Source: Clostridiales bacterium 1_7_47FAA
GTDB lineage: Bacteria > Bacillota > Clostridia > Lachnospirales > Lachnospiraceae
Length of the DNA stretch: 64,000 bases
NCBI GenBank assembly: GCA_000155435.1
Contig: DS990260.1
Span: 2,272,547-2,336,546 of the forward strand
Direction of reading: 5' to 3'
Shown here: positions 52,728 to 64,000 of the stretch, piece after piece
Numbering within the stretch: the first letter of the stretch is position 1
Layout of the letters: each line of letters starts with the position of its first letter
Translations under genes and position numbers: made by a program
The notes under the pieces: generated by a model
Database searches by the model: none
What the model was told of the DNA's origin: nothing
What the model saw: only the letters and a program-made list of their open reading frames with translations

Positions 52728-53456
52728 TCAATCCTGACCCAATATACGGGCGCCGTTTTTTTCAAACAGATAACTTTTATAGGTATCATCCAGCTGGAAC
52801 ATATCAAACACGTCCAGCGAACACCGGGTGAGGCGTTCCGGATAAGACGAACCGAATACCAGCTTCTCTTTTGGAAGTGTGGTCACTGCCTTTTTAAGTA
52901 TCTGGACCTCATACTGGTTGGATGTCTCCAGATAGATATTCGGATATTCCCCTGCCAGGTTCACACAGCCGTACCCATAATCAAAACACCCCATATGCAG
53001 GAAGATAAAGTCAAGCCCGGGAAATGCCTTCACATGACACAGCCACTGCTGGGGCATGGAGCGGGAACCAATGCCGGTAAACACTTTGACCGGTACACCC
53101 TTCTCCTTGGCCGCTTCCAGTACCTCCCCTACCCCATCACAGGAATCAGGATAATAGCCATGCTCCACTGAATTAAGTTCAAGCATGACCATCCCTGGAA
53201 GCGCCAGGGCTGTCCTGGCCTTTTCCCCACAGTCCTCTTCCTTTGGATTGATGACCGCGCAGCCTGCCAGCTGTTTCGGATACCGTGAAACAAAATCCGA
53301 GATATACCGGTTCCCCGTCTCCGGAGACCATCCCTCCAGCGCAGAAACTACCCGGAAACCAATTTTGTTCCGTTCCATGTCCTGAAGCAGTTTTTCTTCT
53401 TCCGCTGCCTGGTTTCCCTTTTGATTCTTAATATGCGAATGGATATCCACAACCAT
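52728..53456 (-). CDS. Amidohydrolase-2 family protein lacking the catalytic Asp
   Basis: A 242-residue TIM-barrel of the amidohydrolase-2 family, starting MVVDIHSHIK with the metal HxH. FIFLHMGCFD supplies the next His. The last conserved element is FGSSYPERL; in active relatives this is FGSDYP or, in the paralogue at 56013, FGTDWP, so the metal/catalytic Asp is Ser here. It may be inactive, regulatory, or catalyse something different. It lies 17 bp after the IID gene. Confidence 0.75.
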   Translation of the reverse strand: MVVDIHSHIKNQKGNQAAEEEKLLQDMERNKIGFRVVSALEGWSPETGNRYISDFVSRYPKQLAGCAVINPKEEDCGEKARTALALPGMVMLELNSVEHGYYPDSCDGVGEVLEAAKEKGVPVKVFTGIGSRSMPQQWLCHVKAFPGLDFIFLHMGCFDYGYGCVNLAGEYPNIYLETSNQYEVQILKKAVTTLPKEKLVFGSSYPERLTRCSLDVFDMFQLDDTYKSYLFEKNGARILGQD

Positions 53457-53472
53457 ATCCTTACCTCCATCC

Positions 53473-54306
53473 TTATCCTAAAATACCCAAATATGTTCCC
53501 ACAATGCCTACAACCATGGTCACAAGAATCAGCTTCACTGCAGAAATCTTCTTCTTTGATATGAGCAGGTACATGAGGCCGGTATACAGCATTCCCAGGA
53601 TACCGGGCATCAGGCCGTCCAGGGTCTCCTGGATACTGAGCACCGTGTCTCCGCTCTGGTACACAATGGGGATGGAAATGACCACCAGCGCCGGTATGAA
53701 TCCGCCCACAATAACGTAGGCCGCAATGGCTGCCAGTTCAGAAATCCTGCTTATAAGCCCGCTGGACTGAATCTTCTCAACAAACTTCACACCCTGTTTA
53801 TACCCCTGGAACACACCCAGGTAACGTACGCCAAGGGATACGATGGACATGCCGATGACAAAGAATATAGGTCCGGCCCATCCCAGCCCTGCTGTAATAA
53901 GTGAAATGGCAATACCTGCCAGGATAGGCCTGGCCGTGCCGTTTAAAAGTGAATCCCCCAGGCCGGCAAGCGGTCCCATGAGAGCGGTCTTAACCGCATT
54001 GATGGAGTCAGGGTCAATATCACCTTCCGTTGCATATCTCTCCTCCATGGCTGCTGCCACGCCCACCGGTATGGCGCTTGTAATGTCATTGGTGAGGAAA
54101 TACTCCATATGCCTTGAATATGCTTCCTTTTTTTCCTCCGGGTCATCGTAATATTTTTCAATCACAGGCATCATTGCCTCGGTAAAACCCGCATTCTGCT
54201 GGCGCTCATAGTTATTGGCGCCCCTGATGGTAAGCTGGTGCAAAAACACCCTCCATAAATCCCGGTTGGTCAGTTTTGCTTTATTCTCATTGCTGTCTGC
54301 GCTCAT
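53473..54306 (-). CDS. Mannose-family PTS IID subunit
   Basis: A 277-residue IID membrane subunit. The family pattern NYERQQNAGFTEAMMPVIEKYY (about 35-56), GPLAGLGDSLLNGTARPILAGIAISL and the C-terminal helices are clear. With IIC it forms the sugar channel of a mannose/sorbose-type PTS. Confidence 0.93.
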   Translation of the reverse strand: MSADSNENKAKLTNRDLWRVFLHQLTIRGANNYERQQNAGFTEAMMPVIEKYYDDPEEKKEAYSRHMEYFLTNDITSAIPVGVAAAMEERYATEGDIDPDSINAVKTALMGPLAGLGDSLLNGTARPILAGIAISLITAGLGWAGPIFFVIGMSIVSLGVRYLGVFQGYKQGVKFVEKIQSSGLISRISELAAIAAYVIVGGFIPALVVISIPIVYQSGDTVLSIQETLDGLMPGILGMLYTGLMYLLISKKKISAVKLILVTMVVGIVGTYLGILG

Positions 54307-54327
54307 ATCATATCCATCCTTTCCTAA

Positions 54328-55074
54328 TCATGCATTTGCATCTGCTATTTTAAAGTAATAGTACATGGCCACACAGATTACCGCCAAAAGGGCAATACCA
54401 ATCATGTTAATGTTCAGGTACGCTGCCACAAAGAATCCTAACAGGAAAAACGGCCAGAACTTCTTCACCTTAATGGAATTCAAGAGGAGCGCGAAGCCCA
54501 CTGCCCCAATCATGCTCCCGCCTACGGACAGTCCTGTGATGACCTTGGACGGAATCGCATTGATGATGGCCTGTACATAGGAAGCCCCAAAATAAATAGC
54601 CAGGAAGGTGGGCAGTCCATAGAGGACAGCGTTGGCACACATGGGAAATATAAGGTTATTGGCAACGATGCCCCGGACATCCAGGCGTTCGGCCGCCTTT
54701 TCCACACGGTGCATGAAAAATACGTTGATGACAGAATTCTGGAATGTCTCAGCCACCTGTCCGATAAAAGAGACAGGAAGGGCTGTTGCAACTGCAAGCT
54801 CCGTTCCGCCTCCGCCCAGGATGGCAATCCCAGTAGCAATGGCAGTACTGATGGTCGGGTTTGGCGGCACTGCCGTGCCCACAAAGATGACGGCCAGGAA
54901 CATCAGTTCCACCGTAACGCCTACCGCGAACCCGGTCTTCACATCTCCCATGATAAGGCCTACCACAGGACCCACCACAACCGGACGGAATATATGCGTC
55001 TGGGTCGTATGGGAATCAATGAATGCGACTGTAACAAATACTGCAACTAAAAACGCCTGCATAAATAAACTCAT
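54328..55074 (-). CDS. Mannose-family PTS IIC subunit
   Basis: A 248-residue IIC subunit with several hydrophobic segments. RPVVVGPVVGLIMGDVKTGFAVGVTVELMFLAV and PPNPTISTAIATGIAI are family signatures. It is the substrate-translocating partner of IID, encoded between IIB and IID with short gaps. Confidence 0.93.
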   Translation of the reverse strand: MSLFMQAFLVAVFVTVAFIDSHTTQTHIFRPVVVGPVVGLIMGDVKTGFAVGVTVELMFLAVIFVGTAVPPNPTISTAIATGIAILGGGGTELAVATALPVSFIGQVAETFQNSVINVFFMHRVEKAAERLDVRGIVANNLIFPMCANAVLYGLPTFLAIYFGASYVQAIINAIPSKVITGLSVGGSMIGAVGFALLLNSIKVKKFWPFFLLGFFVAAYLNINMIGIALLAVICVAMYYYFKIADANA

Positions 55075-55092
55075 AACCTTTCCCTCCCCTTA

Positions 55093-55581
55093 TTATGCTA
55101 ACTTTACCTTCTTAAGAAGTTCCATCACATCCTGGCTGCGCTCATTGGGCACTGCCCGCACTTCCAGTTTCACATCATGTGCGTAAATACTCTTTATGGC
55201 CTCCACATCCTCAGGGAATACCCACAGATTGCCCAGCACCTTTGTCTTACCCTTCTTCATATTCATGTTGCCGACGTTAATCTGGTCCTTCCTGATTCCA
55301 GCCTCAACAAACTTTAACGCCTGTTCCGGTCCCCGCATAAGGAGGAGGGCTTTCCCCTCGCCCTGGCCGGACTGGATATAGGAAATAGCGTCATCCACAC
55401 TGAGTATCTTAAGATTTATGGAATCCGGCGTAGCCATTTTAAGCAGGGACTGTTGGAACTCGTCCACAGCCGCCTTATCATCAGCCACAATAATGTTCTT
55501 TGCATCAGCATAGGCAATCCATGCCGTTATGATCTGTCCGTGAATCAGCCTGTCATCAATTCGAAATACACTTATCTCCAT
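55093..55581 (-). CDS. Mannose-family PTS IIB subunit
   Basis: A 162-residue cytoplasmic IIB protein. The phosphorylated His is in RIDDRLIHGQIITAW (about 15). It passes phosphate from IIA to the incoming sugar. The length and the order IIA-IIB-IIC-IID are normal. Confidence 0.95.
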   Translation of the reverse strand: MEISVFRIDDRLIHGQIITAWIAYADAKNIIVADDKAAVDEFQQSLLKMATPDSINLKILSVDDAISYIQSGQGEGKALLLMRGPEQALKFVEAGIRKDQINVGNMNMKKGKTKVLGNLWVFPEDVEAIKSIYAHDVKLEVRAVPNERSQDVMELLKKVKLA

Positions 55582-55620
55582 CTCTATGCCTCCTGAATAT
55601 ATAATTTACCTTCATCGTTC

Positions 55621-56016
55621 CTATAACCCACTTAAACCAATGGTGCTGCCGGCCTGCTGCTGCAGATACCCCGCCAGTTCCTTAAGCTTCAGCCCTTCAT
55701 TGCCGCATTGTACAATTGCCTCAATCAATATGGGCAGGTTCATTCCATAGATAACCGCCACATCATCATTCTTAAATGAATATCTGGATACCACATTAAA
55801 AGGACTTCCTCCCTTTATGTCACACAGTATCAGATACTGGTTATCCTCTGACACATCCTTAATCTTATCTGCATACAGTTCATCCAGTTCGTCCTGTCCC
55901 ATCTCCTCGTCAAAGGTAACATAGTCCAGGTTCTCCTGTTCACCTACCAGCATCTTCACCGACTGAACCATTCCCTGGGCCATCCCGCCATGGGATGTGA
56001 TTAAAATATGTATCAT
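55621..56016 (-). CDS. Mannose-family PTS IIA subunit
   Basis: A 131-residue IIA protein with the phosphorylated His in LITSHGGMAQGM (about 9). It receives phosphate from HPr. The start is the ATG behind GGAGG, overlapping the stop of the hydrolase gene by four bases, which suggests coupled translation; a longer frame has no such support. Confidence 0.92.
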   Translation of the reverse strand: MIHILITSHGGMAQGMVQSVKMLVGEQENLDYVTFDEEMGQDELDELYADKIKDVSEDNQYLILCDIKGGSPFNVVSRYSFKNDDVAVIYGMNLPILIEAIVQCGNEGLKLKELAGYLQQQAGSTIGLSGL

Positions 56017-56753
56017 GATCCTGCCTCCATTCTCCACAGATACTCTGCATTCTTATGAAAGATATATTCCAGCTTCTCCTCCGGCACCTTCAGTTCATAA
56101 AACTTCCCAACCTCAATATTCACTGGCTTATACGGCCAGTCCGTGCCAAAACACACACGCTGCGGCCCCAGCACATCGATGGCCCTTAAAAGCACGTCCG
56201 TGTCCATCTGGCCCGATGTCTCCACCCACACATTCTTAAGGTCCCTTACCGCTTCGATAGTGGAAAAACCGAATTCATAATATCCGATATGTGTGAATAG
56301 GAAGTCGATACCCGGAAATCTCCTGGCATACTCTGCCCATGTATAGGGAGTTGAAAAAGGGGCTGTCCCCACATGGGTCTGCACATGCACCCCGTACTTC
56401 CCTATCTCCGTAAGGATATCATCCAGGGCAGGCGTATTATCTGGATAATACCCATGCTTCCAGGAATGAAATTTCACACCGTCCATCTTGTAATCCCCAA
56501 GGCACCTGTCCACCTCGTCAATGGCATCCGGCGCTTTGGGATTGATAAATGCATATCCTTTAATAATACCCGGAAATGCCTTCATGGCCCGGTAAACCAA
56601 ATCATTCTGTGCCCTGGTAGAAATTCCTGACAGACTGCTGATGCCTACCTTTGATATCCCATAGGCTTTCAGGTCATTCAGCAGTTCTTCCGGTGAATTC
56701 TCATCCCCTGAACTGGTCTTTCCAAGGTGAGAGTGAATATCATAGATAAGCAT
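56013..56753 (-). CDS. Amidohydrolase-2 family TIM-barrel hydrolase
   Basis: A 246-residue metal-dependent hydrolase. HxH is in IYDIHSHLG, further ligands in HVGTAPF and FTHIGYYEF, and the catalytic Asp in CFGTDWPYKP (about 205). The family opens lactones or decarboxylates aromatic acids; with a PTS it may act on a phosphorylated sugar derivative. It is the first gene of the PTS operon. The ATG after AGGAGG is chosen; a longer frame would start inside the operator. Confidence 0.82.
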   Translation of the reverse strand: MLIYDIHSHLGKTSSGDENSPEELLNDLKAYGISKVGISSLSGISTRAQNDLVYRAMKAFPGIIKGYAFINPKAPDAIDEVDRCLGDYKMDGVKFHSWKHGYYPDNTPALDDILTEIGKYGVHVQTHVGTAPFSTPYTWAEYARRFPGIDFLFTHIGYYEFGFSTIEAVRDLKNVWVETSGQMDTDVLLRAIDVLGPQRVCFGTDWPYKPVNIEVGKFYELKVPEEKLEYIFHKNAEYLWRMEAGS

Positions 56754-56778
56754 CCGACCATCCTCCTGACTCTTTAAC

Positions 56779-56834
56779 ATATTATGATTATAACGTTATA
56801 ATCATAATATAGTAAATTCCCATACATTTGTCAA
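56779..56834 (-). promoter_or_regulatory. PTS operon promoter with 32-bp perfect palindrome
   Basis: TTGACA (complement of 56829-56834), a 17-bp spacer and TATATT (complement of 56806-56811) form the promoter. A perfect 32-bp palindrome (56779-56810, centre TATAACGTTATA) overlaps the -10 and start region, so it is an operator, probably for the GntR regulator upstream. Confidence 0.88.
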
Positions 56835-56856
56835 GGGTTTTATTTAAAAAATGTAC

Positions 56857-56888
56857 AAAAAAAGCAGCGGGCGCCAAAATCCCGCTGC
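56857..56888 (-). terminator. Terminator of the GntR gene
   Basis: GCAGCGGG (56864-56871) pairs with CCCGCTGC (56881-56888), followed on the minus strand by seven T's. It separates the GntR gene from the PTS promoter. Confidence 0.9.
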
Positions 56889-56903
56889 TCAAAACCTTCT
56901 GTC

Positions 56904-57644
56904 TTAGTCCAGACGCAGTTCCACTTTATATTGATAATAATCCGGGTTATAAAACATCTGCACGTATTCAAAAGGAGCCTTATCCCCTGAATATGTAACC
57001 CTCTCCTTGTAAAATACAGCTGTCTGCGGCTTCAGCCCCAGCACATCCAGAATCTGCTCTGACGGCGTCTTTACCTCCAATACCTCAGATGCAGTGGTGG
57101 GAATGATTCCCTTTGACTTAAGGATTGCATAGAGTGAGACATCCGGTCCGAACTGTTCCCTTCTCAGTTCCAGTCCATGTAACTTCTTTATATAAGATTT
57201 GTGAAGCCCCACCACCACATCCTGGCGGCACCTTTTCCTCTCGATATAAAACACGGTCTCCCCCTCTTCCAGCCCCAAAAGCTCCGCAATCCGTCCTCCC
57301 GGAACCATCTCCTCAAAATCCAGCAGCTCAGAGCTGGCCCTTTCGCCATAAAGGCTCACATCATCCGTGAAACTTGTAAGCTTCTTCATATCGTATGCAT
57401 GCTTGGATTTACATACAACCGTTCCCTTCTTACCCCTGTTCTTTTCCACCAGTCCTTCCCTTGCCAACATCTCGATGGCCCCACGGACTGTCACGCGGCT
57501 GACATCGTATATCCGCTCCAGCTCAGGCTCAGAGGGAATCCGTTCTCCCGGCTTCAGTAGTCCGTTCTGTATTTTCTTTAATAAATCCAGATAAATCTGA
57601 TAATGTAGCGGAACCTTAATTTTCTTGTCTATCACCGAATCCAC
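56904..57644 (-). CDS. GntR/HutC family regulator of the PTS operon
   Basis: A 246-residue regulator with a winged helix (about 12-78; SEPELERIYDVSRVTVRGAIEML) and a UTRA effector domain (about 95-240; DVSLYGERASSELLDFEEMVPGGRI). The neighbouring operon and the matching operator words at both promoters make local control likely; the effector may be a phosphosugar. Confidence 0.88.
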   Translation of the reverse strand: MDSVIDKKIKVPLHYQIYLDLLKKIQNGLLKPGERIPSEPELERIYDVSRVTVRGAIEMLAREGLVEKNRGKKGTVVCKSKHAYDMKKLTSFTDDVSLYGERASSELLDFEEMVPGGRIAELLGLEEGETVFYIERKRCRQDVVVGLHKSYIKKLHGLELRREQFGPDVSLYAILKSKGIIPTTASEVLEVKTPSEQILDVLGLKPQTAVFYKERVTYSGDKAPFEYVQMFYNPDYYQYKVELRLD

Positions 57645-57681
57645 ATTTCCACCTGCCCTCCTAAGAATCCTCTACTTGAAG

Positions 57682-57720
57682 TATAACATTATAATCATAA
57701 GATGTTAATATTATAACATC
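57682..57720 (-). promoter_or_regulatory. Operators upstream of the GntR gene
   Basis: TATAACATTATAATCATAAG (57682-57701) matches the PTS operator core in about 18 of 20 bases. Directly beside it GATGTTA-6-TAACATC (57701-57720) is a second palindrome. Both cover A/T-rich promoter-like sequence, suggesting that the regulator represses its own gene. Confidence 0.7.
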
Positions 57721-57771
57721 TTATTTCAAATATTTCATCCTGTTTTTACCAGAACTTTTTCACCACGACGC

Positions 57772-57810
57772 AAAAAAACCATGGTCCTCCCTCCCGGGAT
57801 TCCCATGGTT
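57772..57810 (-). terminator. Terminator of the rpoBC operon
   Basis: AACCATGG (57777-57784) pairs with CCATGGTT (57803-57810), with seven T's on the minus strand. It ends transcription directly after rpoC, so the downstream block is not simply read through from rpoBC. Confidence 0.9.
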
Positions 57811-57831
57811 TTTCCATATCCATATCAGATT

Positions 57832-61539
<3,708 letters not shown>

Positions 61540-61556
61540 GAGCATTAACTCCCTTC

Positions 61557-64000
61557 TTATTCTTCGTCTTCACCGTCAACAGCGTCGTCCAAAATCAGTT
61601 CGTCCTCCGCATCGTCGGTGTAATCATCGGCCAAATCGTCCTCTACTGCTACTTCGTCCTCCACTGTCACAAGTTCATTATCCTTGAACTCCTGCTTCTG
61701 GTATCCGAACTCAGCATAGGGCTCCTCAGAAGAGCCAAAGCGGCGGTCGCCCTCTAACATGGCGCGCAGCTCAGTATCGCCGTAATCAATATTTTCCGCC
61801 ATCTCAACCTCGGTGCCGTCATCCCTCAGGACCTGTACATCCAGGCCAAGGGACTGCATCTCCTTAAGGAGTACCTTAAAGGACTCAGGCACGCCCGGCT
61901 CAGGTATATTCTCGCCCTTGATGATGGCCTCATAGGTCTTTACACGGCCTACAACGTCATCGGACTTAACTGTCATGATTTCCTGCAGGGTATAGGAAGC
62001 GCCATATGCCTCCAGTGCCCAAACCTCCATCTCACCGAAACGCTGTCCGCCGAACTGTGCCTTACCGCCCAGTGGCTGCTGTGTAACCAGGGAGTATGGT
62101 CCGGTTGAACGGGCATGGATCTTATCGTCAACCAGATGGTGCAGTTTCAGGTAGTGCATGTGTCCGATGGTAACGGCCCCGTCAAAGAACTCGCCGGTAC
62201 GCCCGTCGCGCAGGCGCACTTTTCCATCCCTGCTGATTGGAACACCTTTCCACAGTTCCCGGTGCTCTAAGTGTGCGCCAAGATAATCCATAACAGAAGG
62301 CTTAATAAGGTCTTTATATTTAACTTCAAACTCTTCCCATGGCAGGTTAACGTAATCGTTAGCCAGTTCCAGGGTATCCATGATGTCATTCTCGTTTGCA
62401 CCGTCAAAGATAGGGGTGGATACATTGAAGCCCAGGGCCTTGGCTGCAAGGCTTAAGTGAATCTCCAGCACCTGTCCGATGTTCATACGTGACGGCACGC
62501 CCAGGGGGTTAAGCACGATATCAAGGGGACGGCCATTGGGCAGGAAGGGCATATCCTCAACAGGAAGCACACGGGACACAACACCCTTGTTGCCGTGACG
62601 TCCGGCCATCTTATCGCCCACGGAAATCTTACGTTTCTGGGCAATATAGATGCGTACGGTCTCGTTCACGCCAGGTGAAAGCTCGTCTCCATTCTCCCTT
62701 GTGAACACCTTTGCATCCACAATGATGCCGTATGCGCCGTGGGGTACCTTAAGGGACGTGTCACGCACTTCCCTTGCCTTCTCACCGAAGATGGCGCGCA
62801 GCAGCCTCTCTTCAGCAGTCAGCTCAGTCTCTCCCTTAGGAGTAACCTTACCCACCAGGATATCTCCTGCGCGGACCTCTGCACCGATGCGGATGATTCC
62901 GCGCTCGTCCAGATCCTTCAGGGCATCCTCACCCACACCGGGAACATCCCGGGTGATTTCTTCCGGTCCCAGCTTGGTGTCACGGGCTTCCGCCTCGTAT
63001 TCCTCGATGTGGACCGATGTATATACATCTTCCTGAACCAAACGCTCAGAAAGAAGGACAGCATCCTCGTAGTTGTAACCTTCCCATGTCATGAATCCGA
63101 TTAAGGGGTTCTTGCCAAGCGCAATCTCGCCGTTATCAGTGGACGGACCGTCCGCAATGACCTCGCCTGCTTCCACATGGTCGTTCTTATAAACGATTGG
63201 CTTCTGGTTGTAACAGTTACTCTGGTTGCTTCTCTTAAACTTGGTCAGATGGTAAACATCCCGGTTGCCGTCCTTATCCCTCTTGATGATGATCTCATTG
63301 GAAGCAGAACGCTCTACAACGCCCGCATTCCTGGCAACCACACACACGCCGGAGTCAACCGCTGCCTTTGACTCAATACCGGTTCCTACTGCAGGCGCTT
63401 CCGTGGTCAGAAGGGGCACTGCCTGACGCTGCATGTTGGAACCCATGAGGGCACGGTTGGCATCGTCGTTCTCCAGGAAAGGAATCATGGCCGTTGCCAC
63501 GGAGAATACCATCTTAGGGGATACGTCCATCAGGTCAATGGTCTTTTTCTGGAACTCGGATGTCTCTGTGCGGAAACGTCCGGATACATTATTATGGATG
63601 AAATGGCCTTCCTCATCCAAGGCCTCGTTGGCCTGGGCCACCACGAAGTTATCTTCCTCGTCCGCGGTCAGGTATACAACCTCATCCGTTACCCTTGGAT
63701 TGGCAGGGTCCGTGGTCTTATCCACCACACGGTAAGGCGCCTCGATGAAGCCGTACTGGTTCACCCTTGCATAGGTTGCCAGGGAGTTGATCAGACCGAT
63801 GTTAGGACCTTCAGGCGTCTCGATGGGACACATACGACCGTAATGTGTATAGTGTACGTCACGTACCTCGAATCCGGCACGGTCCCTGGACAGACCGCCA
63901 GGTCCCAAGGCGGAGAGACGGCGCTTATGGGTCAGCTCTGCCAGCGGGTTATTCTGGTCCATGAACTGGGACAGCTGGGAACTTCCGAAGAACTCCTTCA
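61557..64000 (-). CDS. rpoB: RNA polymerase beta subunit, partial (N-terminus outside window)
   Basis: The C-terminal ~814 residues of RpoB; the frame runs open through the right edge. The rifampicin-binding region at the edge reads [18 protein letters not shown]...[13 protein letters not shown], with wild-type residues at the classic resistance sites (Gln, Asp, His, Ser). The flap and hybrid-binding regions follow, including [15 protein letters not shown] and [24 protein letters not shown]. An acidic tail of about 60 residues ends the protein. Upstream ribosomal genes are outside the window. Confidence 0.97.
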   Translation of the reverse strand, partial: KEFFGSSQLSQFMDQNNPLAELTHKRRLSALGPGGLSRDRAGFEVRDVHYTHYGRMCPIETPEGPNIGLINSLATYARVNQYGFIEAPYRVVDKTTDPANPRVTDEVVYLTADEEDNFVVAQANEALDEEGHFIHNNVSGRFRTETSEFQKKTIDLMDVSPKMVFSVATAMIPFLENDDANRALMGSNMQRQAVPLLTTEAPAVGTGIESKAAVDSGVCVVARNAGVVERSASNEIIIKRDKDGNRDVYHLTKFKRSNQSNCYNQKPIVYKNDHVEAGEVIADGPSTDNGEIALGKNPLIGFMTWEGYNYEDAVLLSERLVQEDVYTSVHIEEYEAEARDTKLGPEEITRDVPGVGEDALKDLDERGIIRIGAEVRAGDILVGKVTPKGETELTAEERLLRAIFGEKAREVRDTSLKVPHGAYGIIVDAKVFTRENGDELSPGVNETVRIYIAQKRKISVGDKMAGRHGNKGVVSRVLPVEDMPFLPNGRPLDIVLNPLGVPSRMNIGQVLEIHLSLAAKALGFNVSTPIFDGANENDIMDTLELANDYVNLPWEEFEVKYKDLIKPSVMDYLGAHLEHRELWKGVPISRDGKVRLRDGRTGEFFDGAVTIGHMHYLKLHHLVDDKIHARSTGPYSLVTQQPLGGKAQFGGQRFGEMEVWALEAYGASYTLQEIMTVKSDDVVGRVKTYEAIIKGENIPEPGVPESFKVLLKEMQSLGLDVQVLRDDGTEVEMAENIDYGDTELRAMLEGDRRFGSSEEPYAEFGYQKQEFKDNELVTVEDEVAVEDDLADDYTDDAEDELILDDAVDGEDEE

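Overview
The window looks like a Lachnospiraceae chromosome of the Enterocloster / Clostridium clostridioforme type. This is judged from the Firmicute str operon, strong sigma-A-like promoters, AGGAGG Shine-Dalgarno sites, and the many TRAP, PTS and fermentative catabolic genes; the genus is an inference. Almost every gene is on the minus strand. No rRNA, tRNA, insertion sequence, integrase or CRISPR array was seen.

Housekeeping ends. On the left are a small membrane protein, a MATE exporter, and tuf, fusA, rpsG and rpsL (about 2.1-6.9 kb). On the right are rpoC and most of rpoB (57.8-64 kb, rpoB cut by the edge). In most Firmicutes rpoC is followed directly by rpsL. Here about 51 kb of catabolic and transport genes lie between them.

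The inserted block reads as modules, mostly transcribed leftward. (1) 7.0-8.2 kb: a DUF401 permease. (2) 8.3-21.5 kb: one long operon with an NAD(P)-binding reductase, a fumarate-reductase-like flavoprotein and 2Fe-2S partner, a TAXI-TRAP transporter, a TalC-type aldolase, split transketolase, a sugar ABC transporter without ATPase, a cupin and an epimerase remnant. (3) 21.6-36.4 kb: an operon with a DASS carrier, an ATC-hydrolase-like protein, two UROD-fold proteins, a cysteine-desulfidase-like protein, an isomerase, a D-2-hydroxyacid dehydrogenase and a glyoxylate-carboligase-like enzyme, then MATE, M24, YfcC and M20 genes. (4) 36.4-38.0 kb: a gene-free stretch with a 45-bp tandem array and a large, strongly supported structured RNA. 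(5) 38-40 kb: a GntR regulator and a third UROD-fold gene. (6) 40-44 kb: a DctPQM TRAP operon with a divergent XRE regulator. (7) 44-50.9 kb: two paralogous XRE regulators, and an operon of AbgT-type transporter, SDR, M28 and ketopantoate-reductase-like genes. (8) 50.9-57.7 kb: a mannose-family PTS operon with BtpA, an eIF-2B-like isomerase and two TIM-barrel hydrolases, controlled by GntR.

The most unusual signals are the ornate RNA at 37461-37924, whose stems contain many G-U but no A-C pairs on one strand; one promoter/operator cassette repeated at three distant loci; small hairpins repeated just ahead of two ribosome-binding sites; and several enzymes that lack or exchange a family catalytic residue.
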